50,022 nucleotides of DNA from Sphingomonadales bacterium UBA6174 (lineage in GTDB: Bacteria; Pseudomonadota; Alphaproteobacteria; Sphingomonadales; Sphingomonadaceae): contig DITW01000034.1 of assembly GCA_002422945.1 (NCBI GenBank), forward strand, positions 1 to 50,022. Direction: 5' to 3'. Positions within the stretch are counted from its first letter, which is position 1; each line of letters opens with the position of its first letter. Under the pieces are notes generated by a model that saw only the letters and a list, made by a program, of their open reading frames with translations, was not told the DNA's origin and made no database searches. Position numbers and translations under genes: made by a program. Positions 8,523 to 17,265 of the stretch are shown here, one piece after another.

Positions 8523-9572
8523 ATGCGGTATAACAGACTTGGCCAGACCGGCCTGCTTGTATCTGAACTTTGCCTTGGCACCATGACATTTGGCGGCAGC
8601 GAGGGGATGTGGAAACAGATCGGCTCGCTGCAACAGGAGGATGCGGATCGCCTGATACGCGTCGCTTATGAAGCGGGCATCAATTTCATCGACACCGCTG
8701 ATGTCTATGCCGAGGGTCTCTCGGAAATAATGACCGGCCAGGCGATCCGAAATCTTGGCCTGAATCGAGACGAACTTGTCATCGCGACCAAGGTCTTTGG
8801 CCCTGTAGGTCCGGGGCCGAATAGTCGGGGGAGTTCACGCTATCACATCATGAATGCGGTGAAGGCCAGCTTGCGGCGGCTGCAACTGGATCATATCGAC
8901 CTCTATCAGTTGCACGGTTTTGATCCGTTGACGCCGGTAGAAGAAACCATGCGGGCTATGGATGATCTGGTGCGAGAGGGCCTTGTTCGCTACGTCGGCG
9001 TATCAAATTGGGCCGCGTGGCAGATCATGAAGGCGCAGGGCATTGCGCAAACAATGCAATATGCCCGCATTGAAAGCCTGCAAGCCTATTACAGCATCGC
9101 GGGACGCGACCTTGAACGCGAATTGGTGCCGATGATGCAATCGGAACAGGTCGGCCTGATGGTCTGGAGCCCGCTGGCGGGTGGACTGCTGACGGGAAAA
9201 TATGATCTCGAAACTGACGCGGGGCATCGCGGGCGGCGTTCGACGTTCGACTTTCCCCCGGTAGATCCTGATCGCGGCGCAGCCGTGATCGCCGCGATGA
9301 GGCCCATCGCCGGGCGGCATGGTGTATCTGTAGCGCAGATCGCATTGGCGTGGCTCCTGCACCAACCAACTGTCACCAGCATCATCATCGGGGCCAATCG
9401 AGAGGCGCAGCTGATGGACAACATCGCCGCCACCAAACTCCAACTTACCGCCGATGAATTGGCAACGCTCAACGCGTGCAGTTCGCTGCCGCCCGAATAT
9501 CCGGGTTGGATGTTCGATTTGCAGCGTGCTTATCGCGCGGATCAGCTCGACCGCCCTGATCGGGGGGCATAA
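8523..9572 (+). CDS. Aldo/keto reductase
   Basis: 349 residues, NADPH-dependent TIM-barrel oxidoreductase of the YghZ/Tas-like branch. The catalytic tetrad is visible: Asp and Tyr in FIDTADVYAEG, Lys in VIATKVFGP and His in YQLHGFDPL. The C-terminal IIIGANREAQLMDN matches the NADP-binding region. It would reduce an aldehyde or ketone (or the reverse) in the cytoplasm. The start ATG 8523 has GGGGAG nearby. It is the fourth gene of the plus-strand unit beginning at 5750, separated by 40 bp from the small helical protein, and ends before a strong hairpin shared with the convergent molybdoenzyme gene. Confidence 0.92.
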   Translation: MRYNRLGQTGLLVSELCLGTMTFGGSEGMWKQIGSLQQEDADRLIRVAYEAGINFIDTADVYAEGLSEIMTGQAIRNLGLNRDELVIATKVFGPVGPGPNSRGSSRYHIMNAVKASLRRLQLDHIDLYQLHGFDPLTPVEETMRAMDDLVREGLVRYVGVSNWAAWQIMKAQGIAQTMQYARIESLQAYYSIAGRDLERELVPMMQSEQVGLMVWSPLAGGLLTGKYDLETDAGHRGRRSTFDFPPVDPDRGAAVIAAMRPIAGRHGVSVAQIALAWLLHQPTVTSIIIGANREAQLMDNIAATKLQLTADELATLNACSSLPPEYPGWMFDLQRAYRADQLDRPDRGA

Positions 9573-9593
9573 AGACCGAGACTATGGTTTAGT

Positions 9594-9629
9594 GCGGCAT
9601 GATCGCGGCGCCCGCCTCGATCATGCCGC
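9594..9629. terminator. Bidirectional hairpin between convergent genes
   Basis: Perfect 12-bp inverted repeat: GCGGCATGATCG at 9594-9605 and CGATCATGCCGC at 9618-9629 with a 12-nt loop. It lies in the 71-bp gap between the convergent aldo/keto reductase and molybdoenzyme stops, the right place to end both transcripts. No clear T-run follows. Confidence 0.7.
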
Positions 9630-9643
9630 CATGCGCGTGATGC

Positions 9644-11815
9644 TTATGCCGGGATCGTTTCGGCTATACTGCGCGTGATATTGACCGGAATGGCCGACAT
9701 GCGCGGCATGGCGTTCAGCGGATCGGCGTCGCGGTCAGTGGAGATCAGCATATTGGTGGAGGCACCATGTGTTGCCGGATCAAACTCTTCGTCCGGTAGT
9801 CCGCCCCATGCCACGGCCATCGATACCACCCCGGGCCGCACCGTTGCATCCGCCTCGACGATGGCCTCGATACTGGCGTGATCGGAACTGATCGTCACCC
9901 TATCGCCATTGTTGAGGCCAAGTGTCGTCATATCGGCGGGGTTGAGATAGGCGGGATTATAGGGGTTGCGTTGGCGCGAGCCAGCCCAATGCATGCCGAT
10001 CGAGTTATAGAAATTACGCATGCGCCGCGTGGACAATAAATGCGTGAAGGACATGGCCTCCCGTCCAGTCGATGCCAGACCCGCTGCGACATCGGCAAGT
10101 TCATCGCGCACATCGTCGGGCATCACGTCGAATGTTGCGGTAGCTTCCGGTCGTGGAGGGAGGACGATTGTCTGTGCTTCTTTGAATACCTTGCCGGAAG
10201 GGTGCTGTTTGATTTCTTCCAGTGGCGCAAGGGGGTTCTCGCAGCGGATCGCAAGCAATTCGTCTGTGGTGGGGGGCGTGTCGCGATCCAGCATCGTGCC
10301 GCAGAAATTGAGCGACTTGCCGAGACGCTTGGCGATTGCCCAGAAGAAATACCATTCTTCCATCACATCCGACCCTCTGGGCGGCGTCAAAATCGCGGGC
10401 GCATAGCCGACCCATGATTCAGGGAAGAACGCGAAACCATAAGCGCTGACCGGCAGGTCCGCACGTTCATATTGCATCCGCGGCGGGATGACATAATCTG
10501 CCAGCCGGGCAGAGTTGCTCATGTAAGGATCAATCGAGACACACAGGTCCAGCGCCTTGAAGGCTTTCAGCATCTTTTGTTGATCGGGCATCAGGCTAGC
10601 GAGGTTGCCGCCGCATGAAATCAGACAGCGCACCTGTTCGGCGCCCGGAGAGAGTATCTCATCCGCGAGTGTCCCGGTCGTTTTTTCACCCGCGAGCGAG
10701 CCGACGCCACGAATGCGGCTGGGCGGCGCGGCCCAGGAGTTGCGCGACGGCGGGATGACTTCCGCGCGGAATTCCATTGGCGGCGTCATCATATCCATGC
10801 TGAGCACCCGATCACCGGCGCGAATATAGCGGCCACACACAATGTTGAGGCAATCGGCCATATGCTGCATCAGATTTGAATGCGGCGCCATGCTCGGCCC
10901 GGTGCCGGTATAAGCAGCGCCTTGTTTGGAATCGCGTGCGAACATTGTCGTGATGGCCCGCAGCGCGCCGGGTTCGAGACCGGATAGCGCTTCGACCCGA
11001 GCTTCATCAAATGGTTCCATCGCCATGCGCAACTGACGCATCGCATCCGCGCCGACATAGCGATCGCAGAAATCAACATCTTCCCAGCCTTCCGCCAGGA
11101 TGATCCGGATCATTGCCGCCAGAATCGCCGGGTCGTTGCCCGGTAGCGGTTGGATCGCGAGGTCGGCGAAATGCGCCGTTTCAGTCACGCGCGGGTCGAT
11201 GACGATCAGCTTGAGGCCGCGCGCCTTGGCTTCTTTCAATCGCTTGGTCGGATCGGATGCGAGAAAGCCAAGCAGGCCGTGCGACACCAGCGGATTGGTG
11301 CCGATCAGCATGATGACGTCGCATTGTTCAAGTTGGAGGTTGCCACCCGCCCAACCGCCCAGCCGTTCGAACGACAGGGTCTTGGCGGACTGATCAATCG
11401 TGTAAGAGGTGAAGCGCGACTTGGAACCGATGGCATCAAGAAATGCCGCCTGCATCGACACGGCGGTGGAATTGAAAATCGAGCCATTGCCGAAATAGAC
11501 CGCGACCGAATCCGGGCCATATTGATCTATCGACTGCTGCAGCTTCGCAGCGATTTCATCCAACGCCTGTTCGGAAAAAATCTCGTCAAACCCGCCCTCG
11601 CTGTTCTTGCGCAAGGGATGAAGCAGTCGGGCGGGGCCGTGGTGCGCCTCTTCGGCTTGCAGCCCTTTGAAGCACGCATAGCCGCGTGTCAGCGGATGAT
11701 CCCGGTCGCCGCGTATCTCAACGATTTGGTCATCTTGATCGACGCGCAGCACCACGCCGCAATGTCCAAGGCAGATGCGGCAAAAGGCGCGTTCTACACG
11801 TAATGGCTCAGTCAC
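9644..11815 (-). CDS. Molybdopterin-dependent oxidoreductase (DMSO reductase family) with N-terminal Fe4S4 domain
   Basis: About 723 residues. The N-terminal CRICLGHC plus a later cysteine in GYACFKG gives C-x2-C-x3-C-x28-C, the [4Fe-4S] domain of formate-dehydrogenase/nitrate-reductase-like enzymes. GTNPLVSHG, YTGTGPSMAPHSN and a C-terminal molybdopterin-dinucleotide-binding domain (from about residue 610, including LNNGDRVTISSD) complete the fold. No Tat signal is seen, so it is probably cytoplasmic. No partner electron-transfer subunit is adjacent. The reaction is unknown; candidates are dehydrogenation, hydroxylation or hydration of a pathway intermediate. The start is ambiguous: GTG 11815 has GGAGG six bases upstream, while ATGs at 11821 and 11830 are in frame but poorly spaced. 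The gene is divergent from the TonB receptor at 12632. Confidence 0.88.
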   Translation of the reverse strand: MTEPLRVERAFCRICLGHCGVVLRVDQDDQIVEIRGDRDHPLTRGYACFKGLQAEEAHHGPARLLHPLRKNSEGGFDEIFSEQALDEIAAKLQQSIDQYGPDSVAVYFGNGSIFNSTAVSMQAAFLDAIGSKSRFTSYTIDQSAKTLSFERLGGWAGGNLQLEQCDVIMLIGTNPLVSHGLLGFLASDPTKRLKEAKARGLKLIVIDPRVTETAHFADLAIQPLPGNDPAILAAMIRIILAEGWEDVDFCDRYVGADAMRQLRMAMEPFDEARVEALSGLEPGALRAITTMFARDSKQGAAYTGTGPSMAPHSNLMQHMADCLNIVCGRYIRAGDRVLSMDMMTPPMEFRAEVIPPSRNSWAAPPSRIRGVGSLAGEKTTGTLADEILSPGAEQVRCLISCGGNLASLMPDQQKMLKAFKALDLCVSIDPYMSNSARLADYVIPPRMQYERADLPVSAYGFAFFPESWVGYAPAILTPPRGSDVMEEWYFFWAIAKRLGKSLNFCGTMLDRDTPPTTDELLAIRCENPLAPLEEIKQHPSGKVFKEAQTIVLPPRPEATATFDVMPDDVRDELADVAAGLASTGREAMSFTHLLSTRRMRNFYNSIGMHWAGSRQRNPYNPAYLNPADMTTLGLNNGDRVTISSDHASIEAIVEADATVRPGVVSMAVAWGGLPDEEFDPATHGASTNMLISTDRDADPLNAMPRMSAIPVNITRSIAETIPA

Positions 11816-12055
11816 ATTCATCCTCCGCATGGTCTGCCAGTTTGCGTTTCATGCCGTTTCCACACTCGACATATTCCCCGACGCCTTCCCATGTCCGGGA
11901 GGGACAATATGTGACTGTTCGCGACATTTTGTGCCTCTTTCTCGCAATGGTCACACATCTGTTCGATCTGCTTGATTGAGGTATTGGCCATCTTTCAGCA
12001 TGTGATTTCCCGATTTTCTGCCAAATTTGCTCATATTTTCTGAGTCATAGACTAT

Positions 12056-12073
12056 TTCAACGAGAGTGTTGTA
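12056..12073 (-). promoter_or_regulatory. Operator-like palindrome, site E
   Basis: TTCAACG-agag-TGTTGTA, same 7-4-7 layout as the other sites with several mismatches. Read on the minus strand it includes TTGAAA (12060-12055), a possible -35 with AATATG 17 bp on (12037-12032), pointing toward the molybdoenzyme gene about 240 bp away. Confidence 0.5.
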
Positions 12074-12414
12074 AATATGCCGCGCTTCAGATGTTGACCT
12101 GACACGCGGAAATGGCGCATATTTCCCTCATACAGGCCGTCATTATATCGCAGTTCAGTCTCGATAATAAAGGCTCTAGCGCGTTGATAGTCAGTTATAC
12201 CCCACTTAAAAGATGTGGTTTTGGCTTGAAAATTTCTTTTTAAAACACTGATATATAATAATTTTTATAATTTATTGTGACGTCGCTCCATCGGCAGTGC
12301 CGCGCCTTGTTTCGATCAACTGCTTTTTGGGGCGGATGAAAAAAGAAAATGGGCGGGCGCATGCTGCGGGTGAGGGGTGTGCGTCCATTTGGAAATCGTC
12401 GCCTGCCAAATTTT

Positions 12415-12432
12415 TTTAACGTCTGTGTTGAC
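12415..12432 (+). promoter_or_regulatory. Operator-like palindrome, site D
   Basis: TTTAACG-tctg-TGTTGAC followed by AAA. Its arms are identical to site C at 5520. TTGACA (12428-12433) would be the -35 of a promoter for the TonB receptor gene; no good -10 is obvious. It is the second such site in this divergent region. Confidence 0.6.
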
Positions 12433-12485
12433 AAAATTTGGCGCGCGTTGCATTTCGATGATCAGGCGTGGGGCGGGCCTAGTCG

Positions 12486-12505
12486 ACTCGGTAAAAATAC
12501 CGAGT
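12486..12505. promoter_or_regulatory. Perfect 8-4-8 palindrome in the TonB receptor leader
   Basis: ACTCGGTA-aaaa-TACCGAGT. It differs in sequence from sites A-E. It lies about 55 bp downstream of the site D -35 and 127 bp before the receptor start, so it may be a second operator or an mRNA hairpin. Confidence 0.5.
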
Positions 12506-12631
12506 TTGCGGAAAAGCCGCTGTTGGCGTTGTGCAGCAGGGGTTGGCGTTGTCGGCGTGAAAGGGGGCAATGAAGCTCCATCATTCAGGATATTTGATTT
12601 CTAAAAAGACGACTTGAAAGGGAGAGCAAAG

Positions 12632-15028
12632 ATGTTGAAACATCGGACCAAATTATTCTCAGCAACGACTGTGATTTCGGCGCTTTATGCAACCACCGCC
12701 ATGGCGCAGGTTGCTTCGACTGCGCCTGCTGCCACCGCAGATGTCGGCAGCGACATCATCGTGACGGCGCAGCGCCGTTCGGAAACGCTGGAGCGGACCC
12801 CGGTTGCTATTCGGGTGTTGAGCGCCGCCGCGCTGGAAAAGCAGGCGATCGTGACCGAAACCGACCTGCAGATGGCATCACCGGGTCTTACCATCCGCGC
12901 GGGTCAGAATTCGAACCAGCTGAACTATGCCCTGCGCGGCCAGTCGCTCGATGCCTTCAGCGATACGCGCCCGGGCGTTCTGCCTTATTTCAACGAAGTG
13001 CAGCTTGATGGCGTTGGTGGCGGTTCGTCCGCCTTTTACGACCTTCAGTCCGTACAGGTTCTTAAAGGCCCTCAGGGCACGCTTTTCGGCAGAAACTCGA
13101 CCGGCGGCGCCGTGCTTTTCACCTCGGTCAAGCCGGGCAAGGAATTGGGCGGTTATGTGAGCGGTCGTCTCGGCGACTATAAGCTGCGTCAGGTGGAAGG
13201 TGCGTTGAACGTGCCGCTGATTGGCGAGTCTGTTCTGGCCCGTGTCGCTGGCTTCTATGAAAAGCGCGATGGTTATCAGCGCAACCTGTACAACAACACG
13301 CGTGCGGGCAATGTTGATCGTTTCGGCCTGCGCGGCAGCCTGCATGTCGATGTGTCGGAAACGATTTCCAACGACTTGATGGTCGATTATCTCCATTCGA
13401 ATGGCAACAGCCTGAGCGGCCTGATCGACAGCCTGGAACCGACCGGCCTTGTGCCGTTGATTGCCCTCACCAACTTCGGCAATCAGGCGCAGTATAATTT
13501 CCTGATCAACGCCTTCACGGGCGGTGCAGCGGGCTGCAACGATACCACGAACAATTGCGCGGCAGCCTATGCTGCGGCCCATCCTAACCTCGATCCGGCG
13601 GGCATTGCGTCCTATTTGGAAACGCAAAAGGCGCGTGGCCCTTACAAGATCGAATCCGATGGTCCGTCCAGATATCGTGGCCGCAATATCATCCTGTCGA
13701 ACATCACGTCGTTCGAAATTAGCGATGATGCCAAGGTTCGCAATATTTTCGGTTATACCTATCTGAAGAACGGCATTGCTGGCGACATCGACGGTACGCC
13801 TTATGGTATCGATGATAACGGTAATGGCGGTAAGAACGACAATACCCGTCAGTATTCAGAAGAACTTCAGCTGGTCGGCAAGGCGTTTGATGGCAACCTC
13901 GACTATGTCGTGGGTGGGTTTTATTCGCATGAAACCAACAGGAACCTGACGACCAGTCTGTTGCTGCAATTCCCGCCGCTGACCAATACCACTGTATACA
14001 GCAAGCTCACGACGCGTGACATGTATGCGGTATATGGCCAGGGGACTTACGATATCAGCGAAGTCACTGGCGTCGAAGGTCTCGGGATCACGGTCGGTGC
14101 GCGTTACACGCATGAAAAGATCAAGTTCGACGTGCTCTCCGATGACACGGCCTATCTGGCTACCCCCGATGTGTTGGCAACTTATGATTTCCATCAACAG
14201 AAATCATATTCCAACGTGAGCTGGACTTTGGGCGTGCAAGAGCAGGTCAATCCGAATTTGCTGATCTATCTCGCCTCGCGGCGCAGCTATAAGAATGGCG
14301 GCTATAATGGCATTCAGAATCCGGTGCCGGGTCTGGGGCCGAATGGCGGTAACGGATATGATCTGGAAACCCTCACCGACGCTGAAATCGGTCTGAAGTA
14401 TCGCGGCAACATCGGTGGCGTTGCGACCCAGTTCAATATCGCTGGATACCAGAACTGGATCAAGGATGGGCAGCGTGTCGCTTACACGCTGCTCGGCACG
14501 ACGCCTGCGGCTGTCACCGTCAACGTTCCGCGTTCGAAGGTGACCGGCTTTGAATTGGATGGCTCGATCCGTCCGACTTCATGGTTCACTTTGGGCGGTT
14601 CGTTGAACTACACTGATGCGCGGTTCACGGACAGCTATGTGTCGATCGGCGGCGGTGCGCCGGTGCTGTTTGGCACCTATCCAGATACGTCGAAATGGTC
14701 GGGTTCGTTGTTCGGCGAACTGAGCGTGCCAGTTAAGGACTCGATCTCGGCTAGCCTGCGTTCGGACCTGTACTCGCAGTCGTCGTTCTGGTTCGCATCC
14801 ACGGGCAATCGTAGCCCGGGCGCACGCATCAAAGGCTATACTTTGGTCAACTTCCGCCTTGGTCTGGAAGATAGCGATGCCGGCTGGTCGCTGGCTGCTC
14901 ATCTGAAGAATGCGTTCAACCGCGTTTATTATGCGGGCGGCATCGCAACCGGCGAATTGTTCCAGTTCAACACGGTCGTTCCTGGCTCGCCACGGGCGTT
15001 CCATGTTGAGGCTCGCTTCAAATTCTGA
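12632..15028 (+). CDS. TonB-dependent outer-membrane receptor
   Basis: About 798 residues. A signal peptide ends at ATTAMAQ, followed by a short linker and the TonB-box-like SDIIVTAQRRSE. The plug domain includes VQVLKGPQGTLFGRNSTGGAV, a strong family signature, and a long beta-barrel ends in aromatic HVEARFKF, the usual final strand. It imports a substrate across the outer membrane using TonB energy. In sphingomonads such receptors often sit with catabolic genes and transport hydrophobic compounds rather than iron. ATG 12632 is chosen because GGAGAG lies just upstream; a TTG six codons earlier overlaps that site. Expression is probably controlled by site D. A hairpin at 15063 follows. Confidence 0.95.
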   Translation: MLKHRTKLFSATTVISALYATTAMAQVASTAPAATADVGSDIIVTAQRRSETLERTPVAIRVLSAAALEKQAIVTETDLQMASPGLTIRAGQNSNQLNYALRGQSLDAFSDTRPGVLPYFNEVQLDGVGGGSSAFYDLQSVQVLKGPQGTLFGRNSTGGAVLFTSVKPGKELGGYVSGRLGDYKLRQVEGALNVPLIGESVLARVAGFYEKRDGYQRNLYNNTRAGNVDRFGLRGSLHVDVSETISNDLMVDYLHSNGNSLSGLIDSLEPTGLVPLIALTNFGNQAQYNFLINAFTGGAAGCNDTTNNCAAAYAAAHPNLDPAGIASYLETQKARGPYKIESDGPSRYRGRNIILSNITSFEISDDAKVRNIFGYTYLKNGIAGDIDGTPYGIDDNGNGGKNDNTRQYSEELQLVGKAFDGNLDYVVGGFYSHETNRNLTTSLLLQFPPLTNTTVYSKLTTRDMYAVYGQGTYDISEVTGVEGLGITVGARYTHEKIKFDVLSDDTAYLATPDVLATYDFHQQKSYSNVSWTLGVQEQVNPNLLIYLASRRSYKNGGYNGIQNPVPGLGPNGGNGYDLETLTDAEIGLKYRGNIGGVATQFNIAGYQNWIKDGQRVAYTLLGTTPAAVTVNVPRSKVTGFELDGSIRPTSWFTLGGSLNYTDARFTDSYVSIGGGAPVLFGTYPDTSKWSGSLFGELSVPVKDSISASLRSDLYSQSSFWFASTGNRSPGARIKGYTLVNFRLGLEDSDAGWSLAAHLKNAFNRVYYAGGIATGELFQFNTVVPGSPRAFHVEARFKF

Positions 15029-15062
15029 GGATGTAGCCGAGCGTTGAAAAAAAAGGGTGATA

Positions 15063-15084
15063 GGGCAGGGATCAAACCCTGCCC
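15063..15084 (+). terminator. Hairpin terminator after the TonB receptor gene
   Basis: GGGCAGGG-atcaaa-CCCTGCCC, a perfect 8-bp GC-rich stem 35 bases after the receptor stop, preceded by a run of A. There is no T-run downstream on the plus strand, so termination may be partial. Confidence 0.65.
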
Positions 15085-15163
15085 GTCATTCCGGGGTTAA
15101 TGTCTTCACAAGTAAATTCAACGTGATGCGTTCGCCCTCTGTCTTTTTTAAAGGTGGCACAAC

Positions 15164-15826
15164 ATGGCGTTCAAACTGATCAATGCACGGCCAAGTCCGT
15201 ATGGACGCAAGATTGCGATTGCCTTGCATGAAAAGGGCATCGCCTATGATGTGCAATATGATGTGCCTTGGGGGAATGAAACATGCACCCCGCATTTCAG
15301 CCCACTTGAACAACTGCCGATCCTGATCCGGGACGATGTCGAATATATTTATGACTCTGTCTATATCATGGACTGGCTGGAAGCCCGTTTCCCATATCCG
15401 GCCCTGCTGCCGAGCGATACCGACACCCGCTTGCTGGTGATGAAGCGCCGGATGTTGGGTGAGCGCGTGATGGAGTTCGCCCAGTCTCTGATTTTTGAAA
15501 CGCACCGTCCTGAACCGAGCCAGCCTTGGATGGACAGGCAGACGCGCAAGATTGCCGGTGGCCTTGCCGAGCTTGAAAAGCTGTCAGGCAATATTGTGCC
15601 GAAGATGAATGATGCGATCAATCAAGGCGACATCGCGATTGCGACTAGCTTGCTGGGGCTTGAGTTCGCGATTTCAGCAGGGCTTAGTCCCGATCTTGAT
15701 GTGTTGTATTGGCGTGGCAGATACCCCCGTATCACGCGTCTGATCGAGGCCCTTGAAGTGCGTCCATCCTTTGTTGCGACCAAACCGGCGACAATGGATG
15801 TGAACCTCAAGGCGACGGTCAATTGA
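15164..15826 (+). CDS. Glutathione S-transferase-like protein
   Basis: 220 residues. The N-terminal thioredoxin-like domain has SPYGRKIAIALHEKGI and the cis-proline/glutathione-contact region EQLPILIRDD followed by YDSVYIMDWLEARFP. A helical C-terminal domain follows. It would conjugate, isomerise or dehalogenate an electrophilic intermediate using glutathione; maleylpyruvate-isomerase-like roles are common in such clusters, but no substrate is indicated. It lies between the receptor terminator and the LimB-like monooxygenase gene. A second GST, at 39795, is only distantly similar by eye, so the two probably have different roles. Confidence 0.87.
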   Translation: MAFKLINARPSPYGRKIAIALHEKGIAYDVQYDVPWGNETCTPHFSPLEQLPILIRDDVEYIYDSVYIMDWLEARFPYPALLPSDTDTRLLVMKRRMLGERVMEFAQSLIFETHRPEPSQPWMDRQTRKIAGGLAELEKLSGNIVPKMNDAINQGDIAIATSLLGLEFAISAGLSPDLDVLYWRGRYPRITRLIEALEVRPSFVATKPATMDVNLKATVN

Positions 15827-15881
15827 ATTTCGCCGATAACGATTAAAGTTTTTTATTTTATAGGAAATATTGGAGGACTAC

Positions 15882-17075
15882 ATGTCAGGCAAGCTTCGTT
15901 TTGGGGTTTTCTGTGGCCCGCATCACCCGCTCAATGAAAATCCGACCCTTGCTCTCCAGCGGGATCTGGAGCTTGCCGAACATCTCGACAAGCTCGGCTA
16001 TGATGAACTGTGGTATGGCGAACACCATTCCGCTGGCTGGGAACTGATCGCCAGCCCCGAATTGATGATCGCGGCTGCTGCCGAACGCACGAAGCATATC
16101 AAGCTTGGTTCGGCGGTGAGTTCGGTGCCTTACCATCACCCGCTGATGCTGGCCGAACGTTTCAGCCAATTGGATCACATGACCCGTGGCCGTGTGATGC
16201 TGGGCATGGGGCCGGGTTCGCTCGCCTCCGACGCCAAGATGATGGGGATCGAAGTCGCTAAGCAGCGCGACATGATGGACCAGGCCGTCGACGTGCTGGT
16301 GCGCTTGATGAGCGGTGAAACCGTGACCGAGAAGACCGATTGGTACACGCTCGATAACGCCCGCATTCACATGACGCCTTATACCCGCCCGCACATCGAG
16401 ATGATCACTGCGAGCACCGTCTCGCCGACCGGCTCGCGCGCCGCAGGCCGCAACGGGATTGGTATGTTGTCATTCGGCGCGACGTCAGGCGGCGCTTTTG
16501 ATGCGCTGGCCGCGAACTGGGGCATTGCCGAGGAAATCGCCGCCGCCAATGGCAAGACGGTTGATCGTGCCAACTGGCGTCTGGTCGCCCCGATGCACAT
16601 CGCACCCACACGCGAACAGGCGCGTGAAGAAGTGAAATTCGGCATTGAGGCCTGGGCGGATTATCTGCGCGAAGTGGCTGCGCTCCCGATCGCACCGGGC
16701 AGCGGCGATATCATTGATGCGCTGTTGAGCTCCAACATGGCGGTGATCGGCACGCCTGAAGACGCCGTGGCCCAGATCCGGCGGTTGCAGAAGCAGTCGG
16801 GCGGCTTTGGCACGCTGGTGCTGTTTGCCCATCATTGGGCCGATACGGCGGAAACCAAGCGTTCTTATGAAATGTTCGCCCGCTTCGTGATGCCGATGGT
16901 TGACGACGCAACGGATAACCGTGTGGTATCCGAAGCGGAATGCCGCGCTGCCCGTCCGGAATTGGCGGGGCAGATCGGTAAGGCGATCCAGGATCGAATT
17001 CAGCGCCACATTGATGAGCGCGGGACCAAGAATATCAGCCCGGATCTGATCGCCGCTTTGCCGGAGCGCAAGTAA
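15882..17075 (+). CDS. LLM-class flavin-dependent monooxygenase (LimB-like)
   Basis: About 397 residues, bacterial luciferase-like TIM barrel. N-terminal RFGVFCGPHHPLNENPTLAL and ELWYGEHHS, then MTRGRVMLGMGPGSLASDA, resemble the limonene 1,2-monooxygenase/alkanal-monooxygenase branch as I know it. These enzymes use FMNH2 from a separate reductase to insert oxygen (epoxidation or type II Baeyer-Villiger reaction); the FMN reductase at 27541 could supply it. ATG 15882 follows GGAGG at ideal spacing; a TTG four codons upstream overlaps that site. A 10-bp hairpin ends the unit, so the gene is probably expressed with the GST gene. The substrate is unknown; a terpenoid is a reasonable guess. Confidence 0.87.
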   Translation: MSGKLRFGVFCGPHHPLNENPTLALQRDLELAEHLDKLGYDELWYGEHHSAGWELIASPELMIAAAAERTKHIKLGSAVSSVPYHHPLMLAERFSQLDHMTRGRVMLGMGPGSLASDAKMMGIEVAKQRDMMDQAVDVLVRLMSGETVTEKTDWYTLDNARIHMTPYTRPHIEMITASTVSPTGSRAAGRNGIGMLSFGATSGGAFDALAANWGIAEEIAAANGKTVDRANWRLVAPMHIAPTREQAREEVKFGIEAWADYLREVAALPIAPGSGDIIDALLSSNMAVIGTPEDAVAQIRRLQKQSGGFGTLVLFAHHWADTAETKRSYEMFARFVMPMVDDATDNRVVSEAECRAARPELAGQIGKAIQDRIQRHIDERGTKNISPDLIAALPERK

Positions 17076-17084
17076 TCAGCTTTT

Positions 17085-17121
17085 GCCAGAGAAGGGGGGA
17101 ACGATCCCTTTCTTCTCTGGC
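17085..17121 (+). terminator. Hairpin terminator before the BVMO operon
   Basis: GCCAGAGAAG at 17085-17094 pairs perfectly with CTTCTCTGGC at 17112-17121, and GGG/CCC may extend the stem inside. It starts 9 bases after the LimB-like stop. It isolates that unit from the monooxygenase operon, which has its own control site at 17169. Confidence 0.7.
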
Positions 17122-17168
17122 GGTTGCCGAAGCGTATGAGTTTTACCGCAATGCCGACGCGCTACGTT

Positions 17169-17186
17169 GTCAACAAATATGTTGAC
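17169..17186. promoter_or_regulatory. Operator-like palindrome, site B (perfect 7-4-7)
   Basis: GTCAACA-aata-TGTTGAC is the only fully symmetric copy of the recurring motif. It stands 80 bp before the BVMO start and just after a terminator. TTGACT (17182-17187) could be a -35, but the -10 17 bp on (GGACTA) is poor. Confidence 0.7.
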
Positions 17187-17265
17187 TGTGTGGCGGCAGG
17201 ATGCGGACTACGGCGGACATCGAAGGTCGGTGTCCATGATGCACAGCTAAATCGAGATAGATGCC

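Larger units (their letters stand above)
11816..12631. other. 0.8-kb divergent control region
   Basis: It separates the molybdoenzyme gene (minus) from the TonB receptor gene (plus) and is A+T-rich around 12190-12280. No coding frame with a start signal is convincing. It contains two operator-like sites (E at 12056, D at 12415), a perfect 8-4-8 palindrome at 12486, and a 6-bp stem (ATTTGG 12387-12392 with CCAAAT 12406-12411) followed by T-rich sequence immediately before site D. It is unusually long for this compact cluster. Confidence 0.65.

Noticed and set aside
15114..15133. TTCAACG before the GST gene as an operator arm
   Set aside because: The sequence at the required distance (GCGTTCG) does not match the second arm.
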